Shown: positions 23,067 to 31,921, counted from the first letter of the stretch. The stretch: 49,535 bases of DNA from an uncultured Clostridia bacterium (GCA_947627955.1 CANQXZ010000006.1:1-49535); one strand, 5' to 3'. Program-made: numbers and translations. The notes: a model not told the origin generated them from the letters alone.

Positions 23067-23665
23067 GAGGGATACTGCTGTTGAACGGCGAGCCCTATCC
23101 GGGCGAAATAGACTGCGGCGGCGCGCTCGTGTACTGTTGCGACGGCGCGTACGGCTGGGCGAAGGGCAGGGTGCGCATAGACAAAAACGTGGGAGACTTC
23201 GACAGCCTCGGCTATGTCCCCGATCCCCCGCCCGAGGAGATATATCCCTCCGAAAAGGACTTCACGGACGGCGAGATAGCCCTGCGCAAACTCATTGACG
23301 CGGGCTGCGGCGAGATAGATATCTTCGGGGGCGGCGGCGGGCGCGAGGACCATTTTCTCGGCAACCTGCACCTTTTGCACTTCGCCGAGAGGCGGAAAGT
23401 GAAGTGCGTAATGCACAACGACCGCTCTCTTATCTTCGCGGCGGAGGGCAAAATACCCCTCGGCGAATACAATTTGAAGACGATTTCGGTGTTCCCTTTC
23501 GGCGGGATACTGCATATAATGGATTTTAAGGGGCTCAAATACGGCTATCCCGCGTCGATAGGATACGGCGAGTGCAGGGGCGTTTCAAACATCGTGCTCT
23601 CGCCCGAGGCGTATATCGACGTGCGGGGCGTCGCCCTCATCATAGTGAACAAGGGGGAAGTATGA
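23063..23665 (+). CDS. thiN: Thiamine pyrophosphokinase
   Basis: A 200-residue thiamine diphosphokinase (thiamine + ATP to TPP + AMP). Key motifs: CCDGAYGWA, VGDFDSLG, EIYPSEKDFTDGEIAL and IFGGGGGREDHFLGNLHLL. Its start overlaps the rpe stop and its stop overlaps the spoVM start (ATGA). Neighbours rpe and spoVM are the same as in B. subtilis. Confidence 0.94.
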   Translation: MRGILLLNGEPYPGEIDCGGALVYCCDGAYGWAKGRVRIDKNVGDFDSLGYVPDPPPEEIYPSEKDFTDGEIALRKLIDAGCGEIDIFGGGGGREDHFLGNLHLLHFAERRKVKCVMHNDRSLIFAAEGKIPLGEYNLKTISVFPFGGILHIMDFKGLKYGYPASIGYGECRGVSNIVLSPEAYIDVRGVALIIVNKGEV

Positions 23666-23736
23666 CCATCATATGCGTTAAACCGCCCAAACCCGTGCGC
23701 AGGATACTGAGGCTCATATTTAAAAAGTGCGCATAG
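23662..23736 (+). CDS. spoVM: SpoVM, 24-residue sporulation microprotein
   Basis: A 24-codon gene overlapping the thiN stop. Residues 6-10 read VKPPK and the rest is an amphipathic basic helix (RRILRLIFKK). B. subtilis SpoVM is 26 residues with IKLPK at the same place, and its Pro9 is critical; Lys7, Pro9 and Lys10 align without gaps. SpoVM sits on the convex face of the forespore membrane and anchors SpoIVA for coat assembly. The gene order thiN-spoVM is that of B. subtilis. A GGGGGAAG ribosome site lies in the end of thiN. The last residues (CA) differ from known forms. Confidence 0.85.
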   Translation: MTIICVKPPKPVRRILRLIFKKCA

Positions 23737-24614
23737 ACATGCACTGCGACGCCCTGTCGCTCGGCGCGCTCGCGGGGCAGGTCACATACGGATATCTCAG
23801 GTCGGAGCCGCTTTTGCAGTGCTTCGCCGCCTTTACTTGCGACGAGACCGCCGCGGCATACGCCGCGGCGGTAAAACTTTTCCATAGCCTCTTTCCCTGC
23901 CGCGGTATAGCCGCCGTAAGGACGTGCGCGGAGGCGGAAGCCGCCTTAAAAAACGGGGAGAGCTGCTGCGCCCTGACCTGCGAGAACATAGGCTTTACCG
24001 GCGGGAGCGCGCGGCGCATAGGGGAGCTGAAAGCGGACGGGGTGATAATGGCTTCGCTCGTGTGGAACAGCGAAAACGCCCTCGCCTATCCCAACGTGCG
24101 CGCGGACGGCAGGCGGGAGGAGCGCGGCTTGAAGGAGGCGGGCAGGGCGGCGCTCGCAGCCCTCGACGAAGAGGGGATAATCGCCGACATTTCGCACCTT
24201 TCGGACGGCGGAGCCGCAGAGATCTTGCAGGGCAGGAAGAGACCCGCCGCGGCGAGCCATTCCTGCTGCGACAGCGTGTGCCCGTCGCAGCGCAACCTCA
24301 CCGACGGGCTCTTGGCGCAGCTTGCGGACTGCGGCGGCGTTGCGGGCGTCAACTTTTACAAAAAATTCCTCGGCGGCGACGGCTCCTTTGAGGAGATACT
24401 CCGCCACATAAAGCGCATGATACAAGTCGGCGGGGAGGACCTGCCCGCATTCGGCAGCGATTGGGACGGCGTTCCCGCGGGCGGGATCTCGGTTTGCCCC
24501 CGCAATATGCCCGGATTAACGGCTTTTCTCTGCGACAACGGCATTCCTTTCCGCGTGGCTGAAAAGATATGTTACGGCAATTTTATGCGGGTGTTCAGAG
24601 AGGTGTGCGGCTGA
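23727..24614 (+). CDS. Membrane dipeptidase-like protein (peptidase M19)
   Basis: A 295-residue M19 family metal-dependent dipeptidase. Metal-binding and active-site parts: IDMHCD (HxD), LTCENIGF (bridging Glu), DISHLSDGG, ASHSCCDSVCPSQRNLTD and AFGSDWDGV. Members hydrolyse dipeptides, including D-amino-acid ones. No signal peptide, so cytoplasmic as is usual in Firmicutes. The start is a GTG overlapping the end of spoVM; an ATG 12 bases later would begin MHCD and clip the first strand. This gene and the next two are extra genes between spoVM and rpmB. Confidence 0.88.
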   Translation: MRIDMHCDALSLGALAGQVTYGYLRSEPLLQCFAAFTCDETAAAYAAAVKLFHSLFPCRGIAAVRTCAEAEAALKNGESCCALTCENIGFTGGSARRIGELKADGVIMASLVWNSENALAYPNVRADGRREERGLKEAGRAALAALDEEGIIADISHLSDGGAAEILQGRKRPAAASHSCCDSVCPSQRNLTDGLLAQLADCGGVAGVNFYKKFLGGDGSFEEILRHIKRMIQVGGEDLPAFGSDWDGVPAGGISVCPRNMPGLTAFLCDNGIPFRVAEKICYGNFMRVFREVCG

Positions 24615-24623
24615 AATTTTCTC

Positions 24624-24652
24624 TTGATTTTTCGCCCCGCATATGCTACAAT
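24624..24652 (+). promoter_or_regulatory. Promoter of the BspA-like lipoprotein; near-leaderless
   Basis: TTGATT and TACAAT are 17 bases apart. The ATG begins 10 bases after the -10, so the mRNA would have a leader of at most about 3 bases and no ribosome site. Confidence 0.7.
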
Positions 24653-24661
24653 ATATCCGTT

Positions 24662-25717
24662 ATGAAAAAATCTGTAATTGCAGTCATTGCGGCGGCTGCC
24701 GTCGCCGCCGCGTGCGTGCCCGTGTTTTCGGGGTGCAGCGCCTCGGCGGGCTACGAATTGAAGACCGACGGCGGGGAAAAGTACTACTGCGCTTCCCTCA
24801 CGGGATACTCTTCCGCGCTGAAAGGCGAGCTCGTCATTCCCGCGTATTACGGCGAGGGCGAAAACCGTTACCCCGTAAAGGAGATCGCCGCGCAGGGCTT
24901 TTCGGGTACTTCGGTTACAAAAATAGTAATCCCCTCCACGGTGGAGATAATAGGCGACGGCGCCTTTATATACAACGGCTATCTCGAAGAGGTGGTGTTC
25001 GAGGAGGGGAGCACGATAACGGCGGTGCCGTGGGGAATGTGCGGCGGGTGCAGCCTGCTCAAACGCATAAACATTCCCGATTCGGTCACCGAGATAGAGG
25101 GAATGGCGTTCACGGACTGCGCCTCGCTTGAAAGCATAGCCCTGCCGCCCGCGCTTACCGCGGTGAAGATGAGCGCGTTCGAGGGCTGTTCGTCGTTGAA
25201 AAACATCGTCTTCCCCGAGACCCTCGTCAGCATAGGCGCGCGCGCCTTTTACAACTGCACATCCCTTGAAGAGCTGGTTCTGCCCGACGGAATGCACTCC
25301 GTCGTCTCCACGGCAAAGGACGAAAACGGCGAGGACATTACCGAGACGACGCCCGCTCTCGGCTATGCCGCTTTCCACACCTGCACGGCTTTAAAGAGCG
25401 TCGTCGTGGGCGATGGCATAACGGAGATCTCCGAGGGGGCTTTCGGATATTGCTCTTCGCTTGAAACGGTGTATCTGCCGTCGGGGCTGCTCTCCGTAAA
25501 GGGCGCATATTTCAGCGGGGGCAGGTTCGTGTGCGGACATGCCTTCCACCACGACGGCAACCTGAAAAACGTGTACTTTGCGGGCACGGCGGAGGAATGG
25601 GAGAACGTGAGGAAGAATTCGGACACGCAGAGCTATTCCTCCAACGGCGCGGTATTCGACAACTCGGCGATCTTCGGCGGCGCAGACGTCAGGTTCGGCG
25701 TAAAGTACGGCTCATAA
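24662..25717 (+). CDS. BspA-like leucine-rich repeat lipoprotein
   Basis: A 351-residue lipoprotein. The signal peptide ends in the lipobox VFSGC with the lipidated Cys25. Behind it are about eight BspA-type leucine-rich repeats (pattern VTEIEGMAFTDCASLESIALP), interrupted by a non-repeat loop around residue 225. Such surface repeats usually bind proteins or glycans. The same repeat type occurs in the TIR-LRR protein 3 kb upstream, but there inside the cell. The start is fixed by the signal peptide; no Shine-Dalgarno precedes it. Confidence 0.88.
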   Translation: MKKSVIAVIAAAAVAAACVPVFSGCSASAGYELKTDGGEKYYCASLTGYSSALKGELVIPAYYGEGENRYPVKEIAAQGFSGTSVTKIVIPSTVEIIGDGAFIYNGYLEEVVFEEGSTITAVPWGMCGGCSLLKRINIPDSVTEIEGMAFTDCASLESIALPPALTAVKMSAFEGCSSLKNIVFPETLVSIGARAFYNCTSLEELVLPDGMHSVVSTAKDENGEDITETTPALGYAAFHTCTALKSVVVGDGITEISEGAFGYCSSLETVYLPSGLLSVKGAYFSGGRFVCGHAFHHDGNLKNVYFAGTAEEWENVRKNSDTQSYSSNGAVFDNSAIFGGADVRFGVKYGS

Positions 25718-25722
25718 AAAAC

Positions 25723-25745
25723 GCCCGCCATGCGGCGGGCTTTTA
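25723..25745 (+). terminator. Intrinsic terminator after the BspA-like lipoprotein
   Basis: A GCCCGCC / GGCGGGC stem with loop ATGC is followed by TTTTAT. Confidence 0.75.
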
Positions 25746-25760
25746 TAACGGAGAATATCT

Positions 25761-27233
25761 ATGGACGGCGGAAAGATAACTGTCTTTATAGTGGGCGATT
25801 CCACGGTGAGCGCCTTTAACGACCCCTATTATATCCCCCGCTGCGGCTACGGCGAGCAGATAGGATATTATCTCGACGGGGTCAGAACGGTCAACCTCGC
25901 GGTGTCGGGGAGGAGTTCGCTCAGCTTCCTTACCGACTCCTTCGGCAACTACGACAGGCTGAAAAGGGAGCTCAAAGCTGGGGACTATCTCGTGATAGGC
26001 TTCGGGCACAACGACGAAAAGAACGAGCCCGCGCGCTATACCAACCCCCTGAAGAGCGAGAGCGACGCAAGCGCGGAGGGGGGAGTTTCCTTCCGCAAGA
26101 ATCTGTACGACAACTATATAGCCCTCGCGCGTTCGCGCGGGGCGGTGCCAATACTCTGCACGCCCGTGGTGCGGCTCGACCCGCACGACGACTACGGCGG
26201 CAAGAGCGGGCACATAACCCGCGACGTGGGGGCGTTCAGGGGGGGAGACTATCCCCGCGCGATACGCGAGCTCGGCGCGGCGGCGGGCGTTACGGTCATC
26301 GACCTCACCGCCTCGTCCAAAGCGAGGTATCTCGCGCTCGGGCACGAGCGGGCGGCGGACTATCACGCCTTTACGGGCGCACTCGGCGGCAAGCGCACGG
26401 GAATGGACTCCACCCACCTCAACCTTTACGGCGCGCGCGCGGCTGCCTACGACTTTATCTGCGCCCTCGCGCGCACGGGTCTGCCCCTCGCGGAGCGCAT
26501 AAAAAAGGACGCCGCGCCGCCTTCTTACGACAAGGACTATCCCGAGGCGGTCAACTTATCTTACAGGGAGCCGCTCTACGAGCCGTTCTCTCCCGCCCGG
26601 AGCTCCGCGCTGTGGGATATAAAGGCGGACGGATGGTACGGAACGGTGTTCGGCGACGTCGGCGGGCAGAATAATATCTCGCCGCGGAATTTCACGCTCA
26701 AAGGGGACGGAAACGCTTTTTCGGTCGGCGGAAAAGGGGGGTTCGGCAAGACGGGCTCCACCGACGGCATAGCCGCCGTGTTCAGGCAGCTTCCCGCGGG
26801 GAAGAATTTCGAGATCTCCGCCGAGGTGTCGGGGGATATCGCCGACGAAAACCAGAACGCCTTCGGCATAATGCTCCGCGACTCAGTCTACATCGACAGG
26901 GACGATCCCACTATAAAGGACAACTACGTTGCCGCGGGGGCATACCACACGGGCGAACGCTGGAACGTCGTCTATTGCCGCGAGAACGGCGGCATAGTCC
27001 CCTCGGGCAGGACGGCTGAGAGCCTTTCGGGCAGAACGCACACCCTCTCGCTCAGAAAGATAAACCAGTCGGTGACGGCGGAGGTGGACGGGGAGAGCTG
27101 TACGTACACCGATTTCGACTTCGTGCAGAGGGACAACGAATTTGTGTATATCTGCCTCTTTGCGGCAAAGAACACCGTCGCGGAGTTTAAAAACGTGAAA
27201 TTTTCCGTGACGGGGGATTCTCTCGAAGCATGA
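25761..27233 (+). CDS. SGNH/GDSL hydrolase (CE12-like) with a C-terminal beta-sandwich-like domain
   Basis: A 490-residue two-domain protein. Residues 1-245 are an SGNH esterase resembling rhamnogalacturonan acetylesterases: VGDSTVSAF with the Ser, NLAVSGRSS, GFGHNDEKN and DSTHLNLYGA with the Asp-x-x-His pair. Residues about 280-490 look like an all-beta carbohydrate-associated domain. Deacetylation of plant or host glycans is the usual role. There is no signal peptide, so it may act on imported oligosaccharides. It has CGGAG before the ATG and follows the terminator of the lipoprotein gene by 16 bases, so its promoter is unclear. Confidence 0.82.
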   Translation: MDGGKITVFIVGDSTVSAFNDPYYIPRCGYGEQIGYYLDGVRTVNLAVSGRSSLSFLTDSFGNYDRLKRELKAGDYLVIGFGHNDEKNEPARYTNPLKSESDASAEGGVSFRKNLYDNYIALARSRGAVPILCTPVVRLDPHDDYGGKSGHITRDVGAFRGGDYPRAIRELGAAAGVTVIDLTASSKARYLALGHERAADYHAFTGALGGKRTGMDSTHLNLYGARAAAYDFICALARTGLPLAERIKKDAAPPSYDKDYPEAVNLSYREPLYEPFSPARSSALWDIKADGWYGTVFGDVGGQNNISPRNFTLKGDGNAFSVGGKGGFGKTGSTDGIAAVFRQLPAGKNFEISAEVSGDIADENQNAFGIMLRDSVYIDRDDPTIKDNYVAAGAYHTGERWNVVYCRENGGIVPSGRTAESLSGRTHTLSLRKINQSVTAEVDGESCTYTDFDFVQRDNEFVYICLFAAKNTVAEFKNVKFSVTGDSLEA

Positions 27234-27238
27234 TAAAA

Positions 27239-27262
27239 GGGCGCGCCGTAAAAGGCGCGCCC
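27239..27262. terminator. Convergent terminator between the SGNH gene and rpmB
   Basis: A perfect GGGCGCGCC / GGCGCGCCC stem with a GTAAAA loop lies between the two stop codons. Confidence 0.75.
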
Positions 27263-27284
27263 TTCCGCGTTTATTTTCGGGTTT

Positions 27285-27467
27285 TTAAGCTCTTTCTACC
27301 GTTTTAAGGCATCTTGCGCAGACATAGCCCGTCGTGACCTTGCCGCCCGCGACATAGGAGACCTTCTGGACGTTCGCCTTGAAAGTCCTCCTCGTCCTTC
27401 TCTTGGAATGGCTGACGTTGTTGCCCGAAGTCTGACCCTTACCGCACACTTCACAAACTCTTGACAT
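27285..27467 (-). CDS. rpmB: Ribosomal protein L28
   Basis: A 60-residue L28 of the zinc-binding type: [23 protein letters not shown] and a second CARC near the C-terminus. It is on the strand opposite to its neighbours, with its own promoter and a GGAGGT ribosome site, and shares a convergent terminator with the SGNH gene. Confidence 0.96.
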   Translation of the reverse strand: MSRVCEVCGKGQTSGNNVSHSKRRTRRTFKANVQKVSYVAGGKVTTGYVCARCLKTVERA

Positions 27468-27533
27468 AAATATCTGTACCTCCGTGGGATTAAACAGTCA
27501 AAAATAAAGCCGCTGAAATTCACGACCTTTCTA

Positions 27534-27562
27534 AATATAACACGGCTTTTAAAAAAAATCAA
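27534..27562 (-). promoter_or_regulatory. Promoter of rpmB
   Basis: On the minus strand, TTGATT, 17 bases, TATATT, with T-rich spacer. Confidence 0.75.
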
Positions 27563-27655
27563 TCAAAAATCGGCGGTTAGTTTTAATTTTTTGAGAATTT
27601 TGCAAAATAAATTCAGGCAAAATCATACGAAATTCCAATATTTGTCGGAAATAAC

Positions 27656-27684
27656 TTGCAAAATGCTTTCAAATGTTATAAAAT
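27656..27684 (+). promoter_or_regulatory. Promoter of yloU-yloV
   Basis: TTGCAA and TAAAAT with a 17-base spacer, 21 bases before the ATG. It is divergent from the rpmB promoter; the AT-rich DNA between them has no other feature that I see. Confidence 0.75.
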
Positions 27685-27705
27685 AACTCTCGGACAGGAG
27701 AAAAT

Positions 27706-28056
27706 ATGTCAGTAAACACAAGCAACGTCTACGGTAAAATATCGATTTCCGACGCCGCCATCGCAAAGGTGGCGAAGAGCGCCACGCTCGAATGTTACGG
27801 GATCGTGGATACCGTGTCCCGCAAACTCGGCGATTCTCTGTCCGAGCTGCTCAAAAAACAACCGGACGGCAGAGGCGTAAAGGTCGTGACCAACGGCGAC
27901 AGGATATTCATAGACGTAAACGTCATAATAAAGTACGGCGTTTCCATCAACGCCGTGGCAGAATCCCTGAAAGAGAGTATCAAGTACAAGGTTGAGCGCT
28001 TCACGGGCATGATAGTGGACACCGTGAACGTCAACATCATAGGAGTAAAGCTGTAA
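27706..28056 (+). CDS. yloU: Asp23/Gls24 family protein (YloU)
   Basis: A 116-residue Asp23/Gls24 (DUF322) protein: NVYGKISISDAAIAKVAKSA at the start and VNIIGVKL at the end fit the family. Members are abundant envelope-associated proteins linked to cell wall stress or fatty acid metabolism; B. subtilis YloU lies beside yloV exactly as here. AGGAG precedes the ATG by 7 bases. Confidence 0.9.
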   Translation: MSVNTSNVYGKISISDAAIAKVAKSATLECYGIVDTVSRKLGDSLSELLKKQPDGRGVKVVTNGDRIFIDVNVIIKYGVSINAVAESLKESIKYKVERFTGMIVDTVNVNIIGVKL

Positions 28057-28065
28057 ACGGGCTAT

Positions 28066-28090
28066 TCGCGCAATTCTTCGGATTGCGCGA
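28066..28090 (+). promoter_or_regulatory. Intercistronic hairpin between yloU and yloV
   Basis: TCGCGCAA and TTGCGCGA arms enclose a C(TTCG)G tetraloop, with one bulged base. It is not followed by a T-run, so it is likely a processing or stability element. Confidence 0.5.
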
Positions 28091-28135
28091 TTTGCCGTAT
28101 TCGGATAGTTTGCGGCGAAATAAATAAGGAGAACT

Positions 28136-29794
28136 ATGCAAAAAACAGTCAACAGCACCGAATTCCGCAAAATGGTGGCTTCGGGCGCCAGAATGCTTGA
28201 AATAAACCGCGCCAAGATAGACGCGCTCAACGTGTTCCCCGTCCCCGACGGCGACACGGGCACCAACATGTCCCTGACGCTGCAATCGGCGGTGAAGGAG
28301 ATGAACGCCTGCACGTCGAACCGCTTTCAGGAGATATGCGATTCCGTCTCCAAGGGCGCGCTGAAAGGCGCGAGGGGAAATTCGGGCGTCATCTCTTCCC
28401 AGATATTCCGCGGTATATGTTCCGTCCTGAAAGACACCAAGGACACTTTCGACACAAAGACCTTTGCCAAGGCTATGGAGGCGGGCACAAAAGTCGCTTA
28501 CGGCGCCGTATCCATTCCCAAGGAGGGCACGATCCTCACCGTCGTGCGGCTTATGAGCGAGGCGGCGGGCAAACTTGCCAAAAAGCATTCCGATTTCGTT
28601 GACTTTTTAACGGCTCTCATAGAAGTGGGCGACGAGGCTCTCGCGAGCACCCCCGAACTGCTGCCCGTTCTCAAAAAGGCGGGCGTCGTGGACTCGGGCG
28701 GCGTCGGGCTTATGACCATAATGCGCGGCTTCCTTGCGGCTATCTCGGGAGATACCGCCGAGCTCGGCGAAATACCCACCGAGGCGTCCAACGATACAAA
28801 GAAGAGCGACGAGGACGTGTTCGGCGACAATTCCGACATAATCAACCTCGATTTGGGCGACATAGAATTCGCGTACTGCACCGAATTTTTCATAATCAAC
28901 TTAAAACAGATGACCACCCTCGCCGACATAGACAGGCTGAAAGAGAAGCTGATGCAGATAGGCGACAGCGTCATCTGCATAGGCGACCTCGAACTCGTCA
29001 AGGTGCACGTGCACACCAACACGCCCGGCATCGCGCTGACCTATGCGCTCGAACTCGGCGAGCTCGACAGGATAAAGATAGAGAACATGCTCGAAGAGAA
29101 CCGCGCGCTCAAAGCCAAGCTCGAAGCCGAGAAAAAGGAGATGGGCATGCTCGCTATATGCGCGGGCAAGGGGCTCGAAGAGATATTCAAGGATCTCATG
29201 TGCGACCGCGTGATAGAGGGCGGGCAGACCATGAACCCCTCGGCGCAGGACATCGCCGACGCGGTGCAGAAGATAAACGCCTCCAACGTGTTCGTGTTCC
29301 CCAACAACTCCAACGTCATTCTCGCGGCGGAACAGGCGAAAGACCTCGTGACAAAGCGCACGATACACGTCATTCCCACCAAGAACGTGCCTCAGGGCTT
29401 CTCGGCGGCGCTCGCGTTCAATCCCGAGGCGTCCGTGCCCGAAAACAAGACCAACATGACCCACGCGATAGACAACGTCGCCTCGGGGCAGGTGACATAT
29501 GCGGTGCGCAACACCACAATGAACGGGTTCAAGCTCAAAGAGGGCGACATAATAGGTCTTGACAACAAGCGCATCCTCGCCAAGGGCGAAGACATAGAGG
29601 AGACCACGCTGAAACTCATAAAGGCGTTGAAGAGGGACGAACACGAAATGATAACCCTCTACTACGGCGAAGGGGTCACCGAAGAGCAGGCGGAAGCGCT
29701 CGCGGGCAAGGTCGGCGAGGAATTCCCCGACTGCGACGTGGATTTCCATTTCGGCGGACAGCCCGTGTACTACTACATGGTCTCGCTCGAATAA
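28136..29794 (+). CDS. yloV: DAK-like fatty acid kinase family protein (YloV/FakA)
   Basis: A 552-residue protein. The N-terminal DhaL-like domain has NVFPVPDGDTGTNMSLTL and ARGNSGVISSQIFRG, the ATP and Mg sites of the family. The C-terminal two thirds match the YloV/FakA C-terminal domains (LEEIFKDL, FPNNSNVILAAEQA, SGQVTYAVRNT). FakA phosphorylates fatty acids held by a FakB (DegV) protein for entry into phospholipid synthesis. It follows yloU in the same transcript. In B. subtilis sdaAB-sdaAA follow, but here recG comes directly. Confidence 0.93.
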   Translation: MQKTVNSTEFRKMVASGARMLEINRAKIDALNVFPVPDGDTGTNMSLTLQSAVKEMNACTSNRFQEICDSVSKGALKGARGNSGVISSQIFRGICSVLKDTKDTFDTKTFAKAMEAGTKVAYGAVSIPKEGTILTVVRLMSEAAGKLAKKHSDFVDFLTALIEVGDEALASTPELLPVLKKAGVVDSGGVGLMTIMRGFLAAISGDTAELGEIPTEASNDTKKSDEDVFGDNSDIINLDLGDIEFAYCTEFFIINLKQMTTLADIDRLKEKLMQIGDSVICIGDLELVKVHVHTNTPGIALTYALELGELDRIKIENMLEENRALKAKLEAEKKEMGMLAICAGKGLEEIFKDLMCDRVIEGGQTMNPSAQDIADAVQKINASNVFVFPNNSNVILAAEQAKDLVTKRTIHVIPTKNVPQGFSAALAFNPEASVPENKTNMTHAIDNVASGQVTYAVRNTTMNGFKLKEGDIIGLDNKRILAKGEDIEETTLKLIKALKRDEHEMITLYYGEGVTEEQAEALAGKVGEEFPDCDVDFHFGGQPVYYYMVSLE

Positions 29795-29805
29795 AAAGGG
29801 ACTTG

Positions 29806-29833
29806 AAAGGGAGCTGCGGCTCCCTTTAATTTT
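29806..29833 (+). terminator. Intrinsic terminator after yloV
   Basis: A 9-bp stem AAAGGGAGC / GCTCCCTTT with loop TGCG is followed by AATTTTAA. Confidence 0.7.
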
Positions 29834-29846
29834 AACGGAAAAGGCT

Positions 29847-31853
29847 ATGCGGCTCACTTCATTGAAGTTCATCTCCGAAAAGCGGGAAAAGGACTTCGCA
29901 AAACTGAATATCCACACCGCGGAGGAGCTCATAAAGCACTTCCCGCGCGCCTATCTCGACCTCACGCGCCCCACGCAGCTTGCGGACGCCTATCACAACG
30001 ACGTGGTCCTGACCGTGTGCGAGGTGCTCAACGTGGAGATGAACCGCTATTCCAAGCGCCCCGTCGTAAAGGCGCTCTGCCAGCAGGGCGGGATCATCTT
30101 CGAGGCGGTGTGGTTCAACCAGCCCTACGTGGCTTCAAAGCTCCTGCCCGGGGAATACCTCTTTTACGGGCGGGTGCAGAACAAGTACGGCTACGGCTGC
30201 CGCATAGTCAACCCCTCTTTCGAAAGGGCGGAGGAAGCGGCGCGGCTCAAAGGCATTATCCCCGTGTATCCCCTCGCGGGCTCCCTAACTCAGGGCGTGG
30301 TGCGCGCGGCGGTAAAAGACGCCCTTTCAAAGGCGGTCTGCCATTCCCTCATCCCGCAGCCGCTGTGCGAAAAGTACGGGCTCATCCCGCTCGAACGGGC
30401 GTACGCCATGGTGCACTCGCCGCAGTCCGAAAAGGATATAAAGGCGGGCTCGGACAGGATAGCCGTGGAGGAGTATTTCCTGCTCATTTCGGCGTTCAAG
30501 GTGATAAAGGGGGGCAGGGACGACGCCCGCGTGAACCGTTACTGCGTGACGGGCGAGGACGTGCGCGCCTTCATATCCCGCTTCCCGTTCCCGTTTACCG
30601 AGGGGCAGAAGAACGCCGTAAACGAGATATTCGCCAACCTGCATTCCCCCCATACAATGAACAGGCTGTTGCAGGGCGACGTGGGCAGCGGCAAGACCGC
30701 AGTTGCGCTCACTGGCATATATATGGCGGTCAAGTCGGGATATCAGGCGGCGATGATCGCCCCCACCGAGGTGCTCGCGCGGCAAAACGCCGCGCTCGCG
30801 GAGAGGTATTTCCCCGACTTCAAAGTGCGCACGCTGACGGGCTCCACGCCCGCGGCGGAGAAGAGGAAGATAAAGGAAGAGCTGGCTTCGGGCGGGGCGG
30901 ATATAGTCTGCGGCACGCACGCCGTTTTAACGGAGGACGTGGCGTTCAAAGCTCTCGCCCTCGCGGTGTGCGACGAACAGCACCGCTTCGGCGTGGCTCA
31001 GCGTTCCTCGCTCACGGGCAAGGGGTTCGGGTGCGACGTGCTCGTAATGTCCGCTACACCCATCCCCCGCACGCTCTCGCTCATATTCTACGGCGACCTC
31101 GACGTGACCACCATAAAGGACAAGCCGCGCTCGCGGCAGGAGATAACCACCGCGGTCATATCGGAAAAGAAATACGGGGCGATGCTGCGCTACGTGGAAG
31201 AGCGCGCCGCCGCGGGCGAGCAGACCTATTTCGTCTGCCCCAAGATAGAGGGGGACGAAGAGGGCACCGTGATGTCTGTCACGGAGCTCTTCGGGGAGCT
31301 GAAAGAGAAGATGCCCGGCGTGCGCATAGCCCTGTTGCACGGCAAGATGCGCGACAGGCAGAAGAACGAAATAATGGCGGCGTTCAAAAACGGGGAGTAC
31401 GATTGCCTCGTCTCCACCACCGTGGTGGAAGTGGGGATAGACGTGCCCGCCGCCACCACGATGATAATCTATAACGCCGAACGGTTCGGGCTCTCCCAGC
31501 TGCACCAATTGCGGGGCAGAGTGGGCAGGGGCGAAAAGAAGAGCTATTGCTTTTTGCTGCTCGGCGCCGACACCGAGGAGACGCGCGAGAGGATGGCGGT
31601 CATGAAGAACAGCTCCGACGGCTTTGAGATAGCCGAAGCCGACTTAAAGATAAGAGGGGGCGGCGATTTTTTGGGCACGCGGCAGTCGGGGAGGGTGCTC
31701 TCGGAGCTCAAAAACCTCAGGTACGACGTCTCCGCCGTATTCACCGCAAAGGCGGTCTCCGACGAGGCGTTTTCGGGCGGCTTCGACGCGGGGCTCCTGA
31801 CCCGCGTCGCCATAGCCAAATACGAGAGCCTGAAAGACGTGGTGCTCAACTGA
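29847..31853 (+). CDS. recG: ATP-dependent DNA helicase RecG
   Basis: A 668-residue SF2 helicase that reverses stalled forks. The N-terminal wedge/OB domain includes YFPRAYLDLTRP-like FPRAYLDL and the later helicase core carries GDVGSGKTAVAL, CDEQHRFGVAQR, MSATPIPRTLSL, VSTTVVEVGIDVPAAT and LHQLRGRVGRG. The C-terminal TRG region is present. A terminator lies just upstream and no promoter is obvious in the short gap, so it may depend on readthrough. Downstream genes of the Bacillus cluster (fapR-plsX) are not here. Confidence 0.95.
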   Translation: MRLTSLKFISEKREKDFAKLNIHTAEELIKHFPRAYLDLTRPTQLADAYHNDVVLTVCEVLNVEMNRYSKRPVVKALCQQGGIIFEAVWFNQPYVASKLLPGEYLFYGRVQNKYGYGCRIVNPSFERAEEAARLKGIIPVYPLAGSLTQGVVRAAVKDALSKAVCHSLIPQPLCEKYGLIPLERAYAMVHSPQSEKDIKAGSDRIAVEEYFLLISAFKVIKGGRDDARVNRYCVTGEDVRAFISRFPFPFTEGQKNAVNEIFANLHSPHTMNRLLQGDVGSGKTAVALTGIYMAVKSGYQAAMIAPTEVLARQNAALAERYFPDFKVRTLTGSTPAAEKRKIKEELASGGADIVCGTHAVLTEDVAFKALALAVCDEQHRFGVAQRSSLTGKGFGCDVLVMSATPIPRTLSLIFYGDLDVTTIKDKPRSRQEITTAVISEKKYGAMLRYVEERAAAGEQTYFVCPKIEGDEEGTVMSVTELFGELKEKMPGVRIALLHGKMRDRQKNEIMAAFKNGEYDCLVSTTVVEVGIDVPAATTMIIYNAERFGLSQLHQLRGRVGRGEKKSYCFLLLGADTEETRERMAVMKNSSDGFEIAEADLKIRGGGDFLGTRQSGRVLSELKNLRYDVSAVFTAKAVSDEAFSGGFDAGLLTRVAIAKYESLKDVVLN

Positions 31854-31892
31854 CCCGCATGCGGGCGCGGGAGCAAAAAAACGATAGTTACA

Positions 31893-31921
31893 GGGCGGCA
31901 GACGATCTGCCGCCCTTATTT
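31893..31921 (+). terminator. Intrinsic terminator after recG
   Basis: A 10-bp stem GGGCGGCAGA / TCTGCCGCCC with loop CGA is followed by TTATTTC. Confidence 0.8.

Noticed and set aside
30017-31474. Alternative plus-strand frame of about 485 codons inside recG
   Set aside because: Arg/Gly-rich shadow frame; recG motifs are all in the other frame.
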